A program made the translations under genes and the position numbers. Below, in pieces: positions 1 through 9,205 of a stretch of 34,901 nt of DNA (positions within the stretch are counted from its first letter, which is position 1; each line of letters begins with the position of its first letter). The notes beneath the pieces are model-generated. The model did no database searches and was not told where the DNA came from. It was given only the letters and a program-made list of their open reading frames with translations. This DNA is from Nocardia takedensis NBRC 100417 (GTDB lineage Bacteria > Actinomycetota > Actinomycetes > Mycobacteriales > Mycobacteriaceae). Location: NCBI RefSeq assembly GCF_000308695.1, contig NZ_BAGG01000253.1, forward strand, positions 1 to 34,901, given 5' to 3'.

Positions 1-2351
1 TGGATCAGTGTCCTCTCCTGGCCTCTATCAGGCCGAACAGGACCCTAATTCCGGGCGGACTCATCTACCGGGGGCGGCTCACCAGCCTCCGCAGAATCCG
101 AGACACATATCACCCTGGAGCATCCGAGCTGGCATTTGCGTACGCGCTTCGGGCAGAGCAACGTGGATATCCTAGACACTCGGTAGCTCGGAGTAATCTC
201 GACGGCGCTAATTTGACAAAATGGAATATCGGCGCAACCGGAAGTCGCCGACTGAATCTCCAGTTTCTATCACTTCAGAGAGCAGCGCTCCGCGGCACCA
301 CTTTCACCAATGTGAACCTTGGCGGTTCACGTCTTAACGACAGCGACCTCACACGTGCCGAGATAAGCGAGTCCCACTTGCAGCGGACACGGTTCGATGG
401 CGCCGACCTGACTGCCACTGTCTTTAGACGATGCAATCTTGTCGACAGCACGAATGCAAATGCCACCATCTATCGAACACAGATATTACTCTGCGAACTC
501 GACAGTCACCCGGACTGGCAAGCGCCAGAATTTCTCGTGGCGGCGTGCAGCATCGATGGATCACTAGCGCCCATTCCATCAAAGCCTCGGGACAAGAAGC
601 TCACCATCTACCGTGGCCACACGGGGCCTGTTCATTGGGCGACGTATCTACAGAACGGTCGTCAACTTCTAACCATCGACTCCGACGGCGCGGCGCGGAT
701 TTGGGACGGACGTACCAGCGAGAACGTAATCACATTGCAAACCACCGGCAAGATCAGAACAGCTATCGAAAGCCCAGACAAGCGGCACGTTCTGTCCATC
801 GACACCGACCATACCGCCCGGCTGTGGGACACATGTACCGGTGAGCACCTCACCCGCCTCAACGAGCCCGTAGAGACTGCAGCCTTTAGGCCCGATGGCA
901 GGCACATTTTGATCATCGGCACCGACGGAAGTGCCCAGATCCTAGATCGCGACACTGGTATCCAAATCGGTACTCTCATCGGGCACACCACCCGGACCCG
1001 GTCCTGCGCATATAGCGCAAACAGCCGGTATGTAATTGCGATAGTTGGAGACCGAAGTCGCACCCCGCTCGAAAAGACCAACTGGACCGTACGAATCTGG
1101 GAAGCCCAGACGGGCAAGCAACTAAGCATTTACAATTTGGAAGATGAAGCCCGATATTGCTCGTTCAGCCCAGACGGAAGATTTGCGCTAGTGATAGAAT
1201 CCGGCCATCGACTAAAGACATTGGAGGTTGACTCCCACGCGAACCTCAGCTTGTTCCTTGAACACTCCATTGCGGCCTCGTGGGCTACATTCAGTCCAGA
1301 TGGCCAGACAGTCCTGGCTATCGGCCCGGACGGCACTGCCCGCACTGCGGACGCATACACCGGTGAACAGATGTCAGCATTTGTAGGCAAAGCCAGATCA
1401 TGTAACTACAGCGATGACGGCAGATATATCCTCAGCGTTCTCGATGAGGATATAATGATCTGGGACACCAACACACGCCTGGCTGAGTATCCAGTTGATA
1501 ATATCCACAGCCCGCGAATCAAAGGTAGCTTCGGCGAGACCGACAACGACATAGTAACCACCTGCAGCGATGGCACCGCAGCGAGCTGGAACTTGAGAAC
1601 CGCCCGATTAGTCAGCACATTTGAGACACCATCCGAGAGTCACCGAGAAACTGCACCGCTCTTAAACGCCACGAAAGAGGCGGCTTCACAGATTCTCGAT
1701 AGCTATAAGGGATCGGTGCGGTACTCGGTCAACAGCCCAGATGGTACCTCGATTCTCACAATAGACGCCGGTGGGTCCGTTCGAATTTGGAACTCACACA
1801 CCGGCGAAAATCTAGTCAAACTGGATTGCCATGCACGATCCGCTCACTACAGCCCTGACAACAAAACTATCATCACGTACGGCAGCGACGCCTCCGCAGC
1901 GGTTTGGAACTCAAGTACTGGCGAACGCATTGCTACCCTTACCGGCCACAACGGCCGGGTGCTATCAGCGGCTTATGCACCCAACGGCCGGACTGTACTT
2001 ACTGCCAGCGCCGATTCGACGGTTAGAATTTGGCGGGTAGATGGCGGAATTCCAATTATCACCCTAATCGGACATGGCGGCGAGGTCAACACGGGTTCCT
2101 ATAGTCCCCGTGGGCATAAAATAATTACAACCAGCGACGACATGACCGTTCGGATTTGGGATTCCGCGACAGGCACCGAACTGCTTCGAATCACCGCACT
2201 TCCACTCGGTAACCATATCGTTCATCGGGGCAACCGACTGGTGGCAGCCTCGCCCGACGCCTGGCGTTACATCGGTTGGTCCCATATTATCGACGGAGTA
2301 CGTAGCAGGCTTCCCGCCGAGACGTTCGGTCCACTGCCACCGCTATGTTGA
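1..2351 (+). CDS. Pentapeptide-repeat / WD40-repeat protein, 5' end outside the window
   Basis: The frame ending at the TGA at 2349-2351 is open back to position 3, with no ATG, GTG or TTG in frame before a TTG at 213. That TTG lies inside a pentapeptide repeat (NLDGANL is read just upstream and across it), so the gene almost certainly starts left of the window. The visible part begins with an unrecognised stretch, followed by A(D/N)LxX-type pentapeptide repeats such as FDGADLTATVF. About 12-13 WD40 units follow, with SPDG turns and xVRIWD strand ends. The tail (AASPDAWRYIGW, then LPAETFGPLPP) resembles C-termini of actinobacterial STAND-WD40 proteins, so the missing N-terminus may carry an effector and ATPase domain; that is inference. 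Base composition is noticeably less GC-rich than the following genes, with many AT-ending codons, which suggests separate acquisition. Repeat assignment is firm; function is unknown. Confidence 0.8.
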   Translation, partial: DQCPLLASIRPNRTLIPGGLIYRGRLTSLRRIRDTYHPGASELAFAYALRAEQRGYPRHSVARSNLDGANLTKWNIGATGSRRLNLQFLSLQRAALRGTTFTNVNLGGSRLNDSDLTRAEISESHLQRTRFDGADLTATVFRRCNLVDSTNANATIYRTQILLCELDSHPDWQAPEFLVAACSIDGSLAPIPSKPRDKKLTIYRGHTGPVHWATYLQNGRQLLTIDSDGAARIWDGRTSENVITLQTTGKIRTAIESPDKRHVLSIDTDHTARLWDTCTGEHLTRLNEPVETAAFRPDGRHILIIGTDGSAQILDRDTGIQIGTLIGHTTRTRSCAYSANSRYVIAIVGDRSRTPLEKTNWTVRIWEAQTGKQLSIYNLEDEARYCSFSPDGRFALVIESGHRLKTLEVDSHANLSLFLEHSIAASWATFSPDGQTVLAIGPDGTARTADAYTGEQMSAFVGKARSCNYSDDGRYILSVLDEDIMIWDTNTRLAEYPVDNIHSPRIKGSFGETDNDIVTTCSDGTAASWNLRTARLVSTFETPSESHRETAPLLNATKEAASQILDSYKGSVRYSVNSPDGTSILTIDAGGSVRIWNSHTGENLVKLDCHARSAHYSPDNKTIITYGSDASAAVWNSSTGERIATLTGHNGRVLSAAYAPNGRTVLTASADSTVRIWRVDGGIPIITLIGHGGEVNTGSYSPRGHKIITTSDDMTVRIWDSATGTELLRITALPLGNHIVHRGNRLVAASPDAWRYIGWSHIIDGVRSRLPAETFGPLPPLC

Positions 2352-2900
2352 GGTCCTTCCTTTCTGAGAGCAACACCTTGTCGACAGGCCCGGGGCGGCT
2401 GCACGGATTGGTGACATCGCGGTCTGCCCAACCGGATAGGTTCCAATTTTCAATACCGATTCAATGTGGGTTCTGTCTTGTATTTCGTGTTTGACCGGTT
2501 CGGTTTGCGCAATCGTCGCCAGCAGCCGAGAGCAGCACGGGCTTTCGGCAGGAAGAGGGATGAGCGGGATGCCGCAGGCGTAAGCATGGCCCGCGCCGCC
2601 GCGGGCGGCTTCGGGACTGCAGTCTCGGTCCGTGTGCGTCGGGTCGCGCGGCTGTAATCTGCCTTAGGAGACGATGCGCCGATCGAGCAACTCACCCAAC
2701 GCGAGCTTTACAATGGCCGTCGGTACCTGCCACACGGTCCGGGGGGATGAGATGGGGCAATGCCCAGATGGTAATGATCGTCGCTTCGTCCGGATGGCCT
2801 ACCTGGTCCCCGATCGACCTGTTCATCGTAGTCGACCACGCCATCCCAGCCGAATTCCGTTGCCGTCGATCAAGATTCCAGAGTGGTCGTCATCACCTGC
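2352..2900. other. Intergenic stretch without a convincing gene
   Basis: This lies between the stop of the pentapeptide/WD40 gene and the stop of the glycosyltransferase gene, so the two flanking genes converge here. Short open frames exist on both strands but lack recognisable domains and good ribosome binding sites. A short plus-strand frame from 2768 reads protein-like (WSPIDLFIVVDHAIPAEF) and could be a decayed remnant, but I cannot assign it. No clear hairpin-plus-T terminator was found. Confidence 0.5.
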
Positions 2901-4661
2901 CTAGACAGTCGTGGTAGAGGGCGCGGGGTCCGACAGCGAGCCGATCACCAGACGGAGCCGGGTGAGAGAGAACGCTTGGCGCACATTGCGCCGTGCGCGC
3001 GCCAGGGTAATCGGCTCACTGATCGCAGCCACCAAGTGCGCTACGGCGGGCGTGCGCAGCAGCGCCCGCGCGGCCCGCAACCCGGCGCGTTCCTCGGGCA
3101 GAAGATCCGCTTCATCGGCGAGGCGAAGGCGTGCCAGGACCAGCGCGGGCGGCAGACGCTTCTGATGGCCAATTCGGGCGGCGGGGTCGGGCGGTATCCG
3201 GCTGCCGACCGCGTCACCAAGACCGAGTACGTCGATCACATGGACATCGGGTCCCGCCGCAGTCGAACCGAGACCAATGGTGATGGATTCCAGAAACACC
3301 CCCGATCCGGGCACCAGATCGTGTTCGCGACCGTCGATCCGCACTACGGCATCGGCGCCCTCGTCGGCAAGTCGCCGCGCGCGGGCGCCGGATCGGGCGC
3401 TGGCCACGCGGTGGTAGTCGTCGAGGACCACCGGATTCGAGTGCCCCGCCTCCCGGCACCACCACAGGCGTTCGTCGACAATATGCCGCCCGCGCGATAC
3501 CGGATCATCGGCCGGTCGCAGGCGCACCGCGCACGCGAGCGCCCATCCGGTCACCGCGATGGGCACGGCGAACGTGACAGTCCGTGTGGGCAGTGTCGCT
3601 ACCGACATGAAGAGTCCGAAGGTCGCGGGCAAGAGCAACCTGCCGTGCATAAAGTCCCCACCCAACCGCACGACATAGCAGGCATGCAGCAGCGCCGCGA
3701 CGGCGGGCGCCCCGATCACGACCGCGAGCCGCCTGCGCTCGCCAGGACTCGACATGGCCACCCACTTGCCCGCCCATCCGGCGACAAGGGCGACGGGAAC
3801 CGTCAGTCGGTAGGGTTTCGCGAAATCCTCCAGATACGCCTTACCGCGCCGCCAATCGCTACGGCCTGCCTCCTTCGCCAACGCGGTATTCGGGACCATC
3901 GTCGCGAAATACGCCATGCGGAAGAACTGGTAGGCGACGGGGAGCGCCACAGCGGCAGCGATCGTCCCCGCGTGCCCGAATCTTCCGGAGCTGCCCACCG
4001 CCGTGCGGGAGATCAGGAAGGCAGCGCTGAACAACGTGAGATCGGGTCTGATCAGCGGCCCAAGGCCCAGCAGCACCGCCAACGGGATATCGGCACCGTA
4101 TACCGGACTTGAACCGGTGTGAGAGTGGTCCGCTGATCGCCTTGCGAGCAGCCACTGACAGCAACCCAGCCAGCCGAAGGTGACTCCCGTCTCCAATCCT
4201 GATGTGGTGAAATCCCACAGCGGCGGCAGCGCTGACAGTATGAGCGCACCCGCAGGCCACGGTCGACCTGCGCCCGAGGAGCCGACCAGTCGTGCCGAGG
4301 CGGCGGTCGCCGCAGCCAGGCCGACCACCGACAAACCCATCCCGGCGCCGAGCGCCAGCCGCTCCAACGGAATTCGCCGTCCGAGAGTCGCGTCGAGAAC
4401 GACCAGCGTGGCGGTCCACAGCGGGCTTGTCCCGGCTTCGACACGCTCGTTCGCGTTGAACGCGAACGGATTACGCGCCTTCCGAGTGATCGCGACGACC
4501 CGGAAATTGATGAACGCGTCCTCGGTGACCCAGCGCCGCCGCCATCCCGCCACGGCGAGCACGACCACGGGAACCATCAACTCCCACGCCCGCCGGCCCG
4601 CGCGTGCCCGATCTCCGTATCTCCCGAACAGCGCGGAGGGCAGTAGGACCGTTCTTCTCAT
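2901..4661 (-). CDS. AftB-like membrane arabinosyltransferase (GT-C type)
   Basis: This is a polytopic membrane protein of about 586 residues, close to AftB, the enzyme that adds terminal beta-1,2-arabinofuranose to arabinogalactan from decaprenyl-phosphoarabinose in the envelope of Mycobacteriales. Visible family marks are the N-terminal acidic loop motif WVTEDAFINFR, the following ANERVEAGTSPLW, SGLETG in the next loop, several hydrophobic helices, and a soluble C-terminal part containing VIDVLGLGDAVGSR followed by a GHQKRLP-type stretch. A GTG at 4670 is possible, but the ATG at 4661 has AGGTGG five bases upstream and is preferred. It begins 12 bases after the stop of the NlpC/P60-like gene, so it is probably the last gene of that operon. 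Such genes are normally found in cell-wall loci; placement behind a TIR-NB-ARC gene is odd. It may be a paralogue rather than the housekeeping copy. Confidence 0.75.
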   Translation of the reverse strand: MRRTVLLPSALFGRYGDRARAGRRAWELMVPVVVLAVAGWRRRWVTEDAFINFRVVAITRKARNPFAFNANERVEAGTSPLWTATLVVLDATLGRRIPLERLALGAGMGLSVVGLAAATAASARLVGSSGAGRPWPAGALILSALPPLWDFTTSGLETGVTFGWLGCCQWLLARRSADHSHTGSSPVYGADIPLAVLLGLGPLIRPDLTLFSAAFLISRTAVGSSGRFGHAGTIAAAVALPVAYQFFRMAYFATMVPNTALAKEAGRSDWRRGKAYLEDFAKPYRLTVPVALVAGWAGKWVAMSSPGERRRLAVVIGAPAVAALLHACYVVRLGGDFMHGRLLLPATFGLFMSVATLPTRTVTFAVPIAVTGWALACAVRLRPADDPVSRGRHIVDERLWWCREAGHSNPVVLDDYHRVASARSGARARRLADEGADAVVRIDGREHDLVPGSGVFLESITIGLGSTAAGPDVHVIDVLGLGDAVGSRIPPDPAARIGHQKRLPPALVLARLRLADEADLLPEERAGLRAARALLRTPAVAHLVAAISEPITLARARRNVRQAFSLTRLRLVIGSLSDPAPSTTTV

Positions 4662-4673
4662 GTCTTCCACCTG

Positions 4674-5423
4674 TCAGTCGTGCAGCAGATCTGGCCCCGG
4701 TTGTCCGCGGCGCGTCCATTCCTCGGGCACATACGGAATTCGGACAACGCCGACCGTCGTCTGTGTGGCTACCACCACGTGCGCGGGGTGACTGTCGGCG
4801 GCGATCGTGCCTGAGTCGACGAGCATGCCGATGCCCGTGTCACCGTCGGACCGGTCTGCGAAGACCAGGTCGCCGGGGCGGGGCGGGGCCGAAAGAGGCA
4901 CGGACGATACGCAGTTCGGATCGGCGGCGTCGAACGCAATCGGATATCGGCTGTCGACGGCCTGCTCCAGACACCATACGATCAGCCCGATGGCGTCGAA
5001 ATGCCGACGACCGCGACAATCCTCGCCCCAGACGATGCGGCCCGGTCCGGTCTCGTCCGCGAGGTGACGGGGGCTGAAGAACTCGAAGAAGGGCTGCCAT
5101 TCGTCCTGTGGTCGCGAGGCGAGCTCAGCGAGGTACACGAGCAGGTCGATGTCTGTGCGTCGAGCGACGCGCCCACCCGCGATGCCGCCCGCCCTCTGAT
5201 CGAATCGCCCGGCGCATACCCGATCCGAGCACATTGCCGTGAAGACGGCCGGAACGGCGGGATCGGTGCGCGGCGGCGCGAGCGTCACCCCAGCCGGACG
5301 TGTTCGGGCGCCGTCGCTGCCGTTGGGACGCGCGCCCCACGCGCCCGACAGGACATGGGCATGATCCGCCACCTGTGCCAGCGCGAATTCCGCTGCTACA
5401 CCAGCATATTGCTCCGCGTTCAC
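4674..5423 (-). CDS. NlpC/P60-like protein, catalytic residues apparently lost
   Basis: The protein has 249 residues. I place the start at the GTG at 5423, which overlaps the TGA of the TIR-NB-ARC gene (GTGA). GGAGA lies seven bases upstream inside the preceding gene, so translational coupling is likely. A longer frame to 5576 only reads antisense-like sequence inside the neighbour. The C-terminal half looks like an NlpC/P60 (papain-like) fold: WGEDCRGRRHFDAIGLIVWCLEQAV, read in two parts as WGEDCRGRRHF and DAIGLIVWCLEQAV, then PGDLVFADRSDGDTGIGM. In active members the helix start normally reads FDC-x-G and the later strand HIGI. Here these positions appear as Ala (codon GCC) and Gly. I therefore read it as a pseudoenzyme or binding module, probably a partner of the TIR-NB-ARC protein. 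Family assignment rests on motif resemblance, and the residue alignment is by eye. Confidence 0.65.
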   Translation of the reverse strand: MNAEQYAGVAAEFALAQVADHAHVLSGAWGARPNGSDGARTRPAGVTLAPPRTDPAVPAVFTAMCSDRVCAGRFDQRAGGIAGGRVARRTDIDLLVYLAELASRPQDEWQPFFEFFSPRHLADETGPGRIVWGEDCRGRRHFDAIGLIVWCLEQAVDSRYPIAFDAADPNCVSSVPLSAPPRPGDLVFADRSDGDTGIGMLVDSGTIAADSHPAHVVVATQTTVGVVRIPYVPEEWTRRGQPGPDLLHD

Positions 5424-8400
5424 GGCGTCGTCTCCGTTGTGTGGGGTTCCTCGACCGTCAGGACGATCCAGCGAGTCGCCATCCCGACCGCGATGCGTTC
5501 GGACCACCACGCGATGGTGAACAACCGATTGCCTACACCGATACCGCACAGTGGCGCGGCCGTGGCGGCGTCCCATAGGCGAACGGTCCTGTCCTCACCC
5601 GCCGTGGCGAGCCGCCGACCGTCGTGTGACCAGACCACCGACACCACCGCCTCGGAATGCGCCGTGAACGTCGGCCTGGCATCCGCTTCGGGCGTGGTCG
5701 GCGCGGAGTTCCACCCGGCGCGCCGCCAGACTCCCACCGTGCCGTTGCCCGCTCCCACCGCAAGCGCGCGGCTGTCGGGCGACCACGCGACCGAGGCCAC
5801 CCGGCCGAGGCCGCCACCGAGCACCACCGGCAGAGCGCCGGGGGTGCTCGGGTTCCAAATCCGAACCGTGCCGTCGTCCCCGCCGGAGGCGATCCAGAGG
5901 CCATCGGACGACCACGCCACCGACGAGACCCACCCCTCGTGACCGGTGAACACCGTCGGGGTGACATCCGGGGCGTAGATATCCCATACCCGGACGGTGC
6001 CGTCGTCTCCCACGGTCGCCAGCCGACGACCGTCCGGAGCCCACGCCGCCGACCGGATCAGACCGTCGTGACCGGTCAGCCGTACCGAGATCGCAGAAGT
6101 GCGCGCATCCCAGACCCGCACGATCCGATCGGCGCCGCCGATGGCCAACCGGCCGCCGTCTGGAGCCCACGCCACCACCCACACGCCACTGGTCAGGTCC
6201 GCGACTGCGACACCGGGCCGCTCGGGGCAATCAGGATTCCACAGACGGACGGCACCGTCCTCGGTGCCGGTGGCCAGCCACTGTCCGTCCGGTGACCAAT
6301 GCACCGCCCAGACCCTGCGACCGTGATCGGGCGATGGGCGCGCGTCGCGATCGCGCACACTCGGATCCCAGACGCGCGCGGTCTCGTCCTGGCTGCCGGA
6401 GGCCAGTCGTCTGCCGTCGGGTGACCACGCCACCGACCACACGAAGTCCTCGTGACCGACCAAGACGGCAATCTCGGCACATGTATTCAGGTCCCAGATC
6501 CGGACCGTGCGGTCGGCGCCCCCGCTGACGACTCGACGCGAATCGGGAGACCACGCCACCGACCACACAAGACCCGCGTGTGCGGTGAGTACTGTCGGTG
6601 TAGCTTCGCTGGATGGCCACAACCGCACGCTGCGATCGCCTGCGGAGGCGATCCACAGCCCGTCCGGTGACCAGGCGACCGACCAGACCCAGCCGTCGTG
6701 TCCGATCAGCAGGTTGCCGGAGTCGCCAGTAGCGAAGGTGTCCCACAGCCTCACGGTGCGATCAGCGCCGCCCGAGGCGAGCCACCGCCCGTCCGGCGAC
6801 CAGGCGACCGCCCACACACTGCCGGTATGCCCTTCGAGCGTTCGCGTCGCTCGCGCGGGGCGCTGGACCGCCCAGATCCTGAGCGCGCCTTCGCTGTCCG
6901 CGGTGACGACAGCTCGACCGTCGGGCGACCAGGCGACCGCCCACACGCTGCCGCTATGCCCGCCGAGTACGACTGGTGGTCGCCCCGGATCGTCCGGGTC
7001 CCACAGCCGGGCGGTCCCGTCGTCGGCTCCCGAGGCTAACTGCCGCCCGTCCGGCGACCACGCCACCGTGCGCACCCCCGCGTCATGACCGATCAGCGTG
7101 GTAGCGGGCAGGGCTGTGGCCGTGGTCGGCCAAGTGCGCACCGTGTTGTCCGCTCCTCCGCTGGCCAGTCTGGAGGAATCCGGCGACCACGCCACGCACC
7201 ACACTCCGCCCCAGCGGGGCCACGGCACTCCGGCGGGTGCGTGGTGGCCGACGAACACCCGCTCAAGGGCGTCCGGTCGCGCCGCACCCGCGCCACGCAG
7301 GCGAACCGGCGGAAACATCGCGTCCAGCCGGTGCTCGGGATCCAGATCACCGCCGAGGCCCGCGAGGGTCAACGCTCGGTCCTCGAGTGTCGACACCGCA
7401 CCGATCGCGTGGCTGATCAGGCGGAAGCGTTCCAGCGCCCGCGCTCCGGCGCGGAAGGTCGGCAGTGCGGCGAGCGCGCGGTCCAGGTCGGCTTCCGGAG
7501 CGTGGGGTCCGCCGCGATGGAAACGCCGCAGCAGCCACACCGGGTCGGTGACGACCTCCTGCAACTCCGCTACCTCACCCGCCGCGACGAGATGTTCGAC
7601 CAGATGGTCGAACAGGTAGGGCTCCTCGTCCGGCAGACCACTCCACCGGCCCGATGTCACTCGCAGGTCCTGGTGCGCGGTCAGCAGCTGGCTGTGCGCG
7701 AGGGCGGAATCTGGCGTCCGCAGCAGGAGAAAGGCGCGCTGCTGATCGTGCAGCCGCACTCCGCCATCGAGGACCAGCAGACTGCGCTCTGCGAACACGG
7801 CGCAGAGTCGCTCGACGGCCGCGACGTCCAGTCCCGCGGTGTGATGCCAGAGCCGGGCGACGGTGGCCGTCGGCACCGTCGCGTCCTCGCCGAAGACGAC
7901 CAGTTCGGCGTAACGACGCCGCTCGTCTGCCGACAGCGCGCTCCAGGCCACGTGCAGCGCGCGGAACTGGTTAGCGAAGCCGTCGTCGCCGTAGATGTCC
8001 CCCGCGGCACGCACCTCGGTCAGCGTCGCCTCCCACGATGCGCCGTGGGCGATGGTCGCGCCGACCATCGCCAGCGCGAGCACGCTTCCGCCGAGCACCT
8101 CGATCAGCTCGTCCGCCTCGACCGGCAAGGTGCCCATATAAAATGTTATCTGGGACAGAAACTTTCGTGCCTCCAGCAGTTCGAGGCGCTCGACCAGGAA
8201 AGCCGGTACGCGCAGCCGGGCCAATACGAGCGCGTGCCTGGTAGTGAGCACAGTACGTCCGCGGCTGCCGGTGACGAGGAGCGCTTCCGCAGCGGCAGCG
8301 GACCAGACGTCATCGATGATCACCAACACCCGCTTGTCCGCGAGCGCCTCGCTCAGCGTGGCCCGACCGTCGACCTCGGTGCGGAAGTTGGCCGCCATGC

Positions 8401-9205
8401 CGAGCGCGCGCGCCAGAACCACTTGCGCGGCCACGGGATCGGGGCGCTCGCCGAGTACGATCCAGTGGACTCCGTCCGGGAAAGCGCCCCGAACGCCGGG
8501 ATCACGTGCGAGCGCAGTCGCCAGAACGGTCTTGCCCATTCCACCCGCACCGCACACGCCTGTCGTCCGCGGGCGCGCGGATTCGTCGCCGTCCGCAAGC
8601 ACCGTCGCGCGAAGGGCGGCGAGTTCGGCCCCGCGCACGAAGTGGTTGATCGGCAATTCGGGCACATCGAACAGCCGACCTGCCCGATCGGAGGTCGCCA
8701 GCGGCCAGGTCCGCGACGGGGATGTTTCGACCCTCGCCCAGTCCGGCGGGTTCGACAGTCTCGGCAGACCGAGGAAATCCGGGGTCTGCTGCGCGAGATC
8801 AGTGAGAACCGCCGCGAGATCATCGGGTCTCTGCGACAGTGCCAGTTCCGTGGAGCCGAGGAATTGCAGTTCGGCGACGGCAGGCACGCTCCGCCATGGA
8901 CAGGGACCGACGTAGATCGGCGCCACCCGACCACACGCCAGCAGCCGTGGAAGTTCCTCTCGCATGATGAATTCTGAGGTCAGCGAGTGCTCGCTGACGA
9001 GCAGCAGGCCCGCCACCGCGCGCGAGAGGGACTCATCGATCTGATCGCGCCATGTCCCCGCGACCATGGTCTGATCCCACCAGATTTGGTAGCCACGCTC
9101 CCCCAGGACGAGCCCGAGCATCAACACCAGACGGCGGCACAGTTCCTTGTCCTCGTGCGCATAGGACACGAAAACCAAAGGGCTGTCCGAACGTTCGATG
9201 CTCAC
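5420..9205 (-). CDS. TIR-NB-ARC-WD40 STAND protein (NLR/Apaf-1-like)
   Basis: The protein has 1261 residues. An N-terminal TIR domain spans about 8-135 (VFVSYAHEDKEL, WWDQTMV, WRDQIDESL). An NB-ARC ATPase follows with P-loop GAGGMGKT at 219-226, Walker B VLVIIDDVW at 293-301, the RNBS-B-like TVLTTR at 318-323, a GLPL-equivalent GGSVLAL at 372-378 and an MHD-equivalent LHD at 485-487. A helical linker runs to about 650. From about 653 to the end I count 14 WD40 units (xVWSVAWSPDGRxLASGGxDxTVRLWD), enough for two seven-bladed propellers. The expected mechanism is Apaf-1/NLR-like: the propellers sense a ligand, ATP-driven oligomerisation follows, and the TIR domains consume NAD+ or make a signal nucleotide. 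The start is GTG 9205, with no Shine-Dalgarno but a TACTAT hexamer six bases upstream. It heads an operon with the NlpC/P60-like gene. An antiphage role is inference. Confidence 0.92.
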   Translation of the reverse strand: MSIERSDSPLVFVSYAHEDKELCRRLVLMLGLVLGERGYQIWWDQTMVAGTWRDQIDESLSRAVAGLLLVSEHSLTSEFIMREELPRLLACGRVAPIYVGPCPWRSVPAVAELQFLGSTELALSQRPDDLAAVLTDLAQQTPDFLGLPRLSNPPDWARVETSPSRTWPLATSDRAGRLFDVPELPINHFVRGAELAALRATVLADGDESARPRTTGVCGAGGMGKTVLATALARDPGVRGAFPDGVHWIVLGERPDPVAAQVVLARALGMAANFRTEVDGRATLSEALADKRVLVIIDDVWSAAAAEALLVTGSRGRTVLTTRHALVLARLRVPAFLVERLELLEARKFLSQITFYMGTLPVEADELIEVLGGSVLALAMVGATIAHGASWEATLTEVRAAGDIYGDDGFANQFRALHVAWSALSADERRRYAELVVFGEDATVPTATVARLWHHTAGLDVAAVERLCAVFAERSLLVLDGGVRLHDQQRAFLLLRTPDSALAHSQLLTAHQDLRVTSGRWSGLPDEEPYLFDHLVEHLVAAGEVAELQEVVTDPVWLLRRFHRGGPHAPEADLDRALAALPTFRAGARALERFRLISHAIGAVSTLEDRALTLAGLGGDLDPEHRLDAMFPPVRLRGAGAARPDALERVFVGHHAPAGVPWPRWGGVWCVAWSPDSSRLASGGADNTVRTWPTTATALPATTLIGHDAGVRTVAWSPDGRQLASGADDGTARLWDPDDPGRPPVVLGGHSGSVWAVAWSPDGRAVVTADSEGALRIWAVQRPARATRTLEGHTGSVWAVAWSPDGRWLASGGADRTVRLWDTFATGDSGNLLIGHDGWVWSVAWSPDGLWIASAGDRSVRLWPSSEATPTVLTAHAGLVWSVAWSPDSRRVVSGGADRTVRIWDLNTCAEIAVLVGHEDFVWSVAWSPDGRRLASGSQDETARVWDPSVRDRDARPSPDHGRRVWAVHWSPDGQWLATGTEDGAVRLWNPDCPERPGVAVADLTSGVWVVAWAPDGGRLAIGGADRIVRVWDARTSAISVRLTGHDGLIRSAAWAPDGRRLATVGDDGTVRVWDIYAPDVTPTVFTGHEGWVSSVAWSSDGLWIASGGDDGTVRIWNPSTPGALPVVLGGGLGRVASVAWSPDSRALAVGAGNGTVGVWRRAGWNSAPTTPEADARPTFTAHSEAVVSVVWSHDGRRLATAGEDRTVRLWDAATAAPLCGIGVGNRLFTIAWWSERIAVGMATRWIVLTVEEPHTTETTP

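Noticed and set aside
2883..4112. A 409-codon plus-strand frame across the glycosyltransferase gene
   Set aside because: Low-complexity, basic translation with no motif, antisense to a recognisable AftB-like protein.
5424..5576. An extended N-terminus (to 5576) for the NlpC/P60-like protein
   Set aside because: It would read Arg/His-rich sequence inside the last WD40 units of the upstream gene; the overlapping GTG at 5423 with GGAGA upstream fits better.
7085..8977. A 630-codon plus-strand open frame antisense to the TIR-NB-ARC gene
   Set aside because: It mirrors the third-position GC bias of the real gene; its translation is rich in Arg, Gly, Gln and His with no domain, while the opposite strand encodes clear TIR and NB-ARC motifs.
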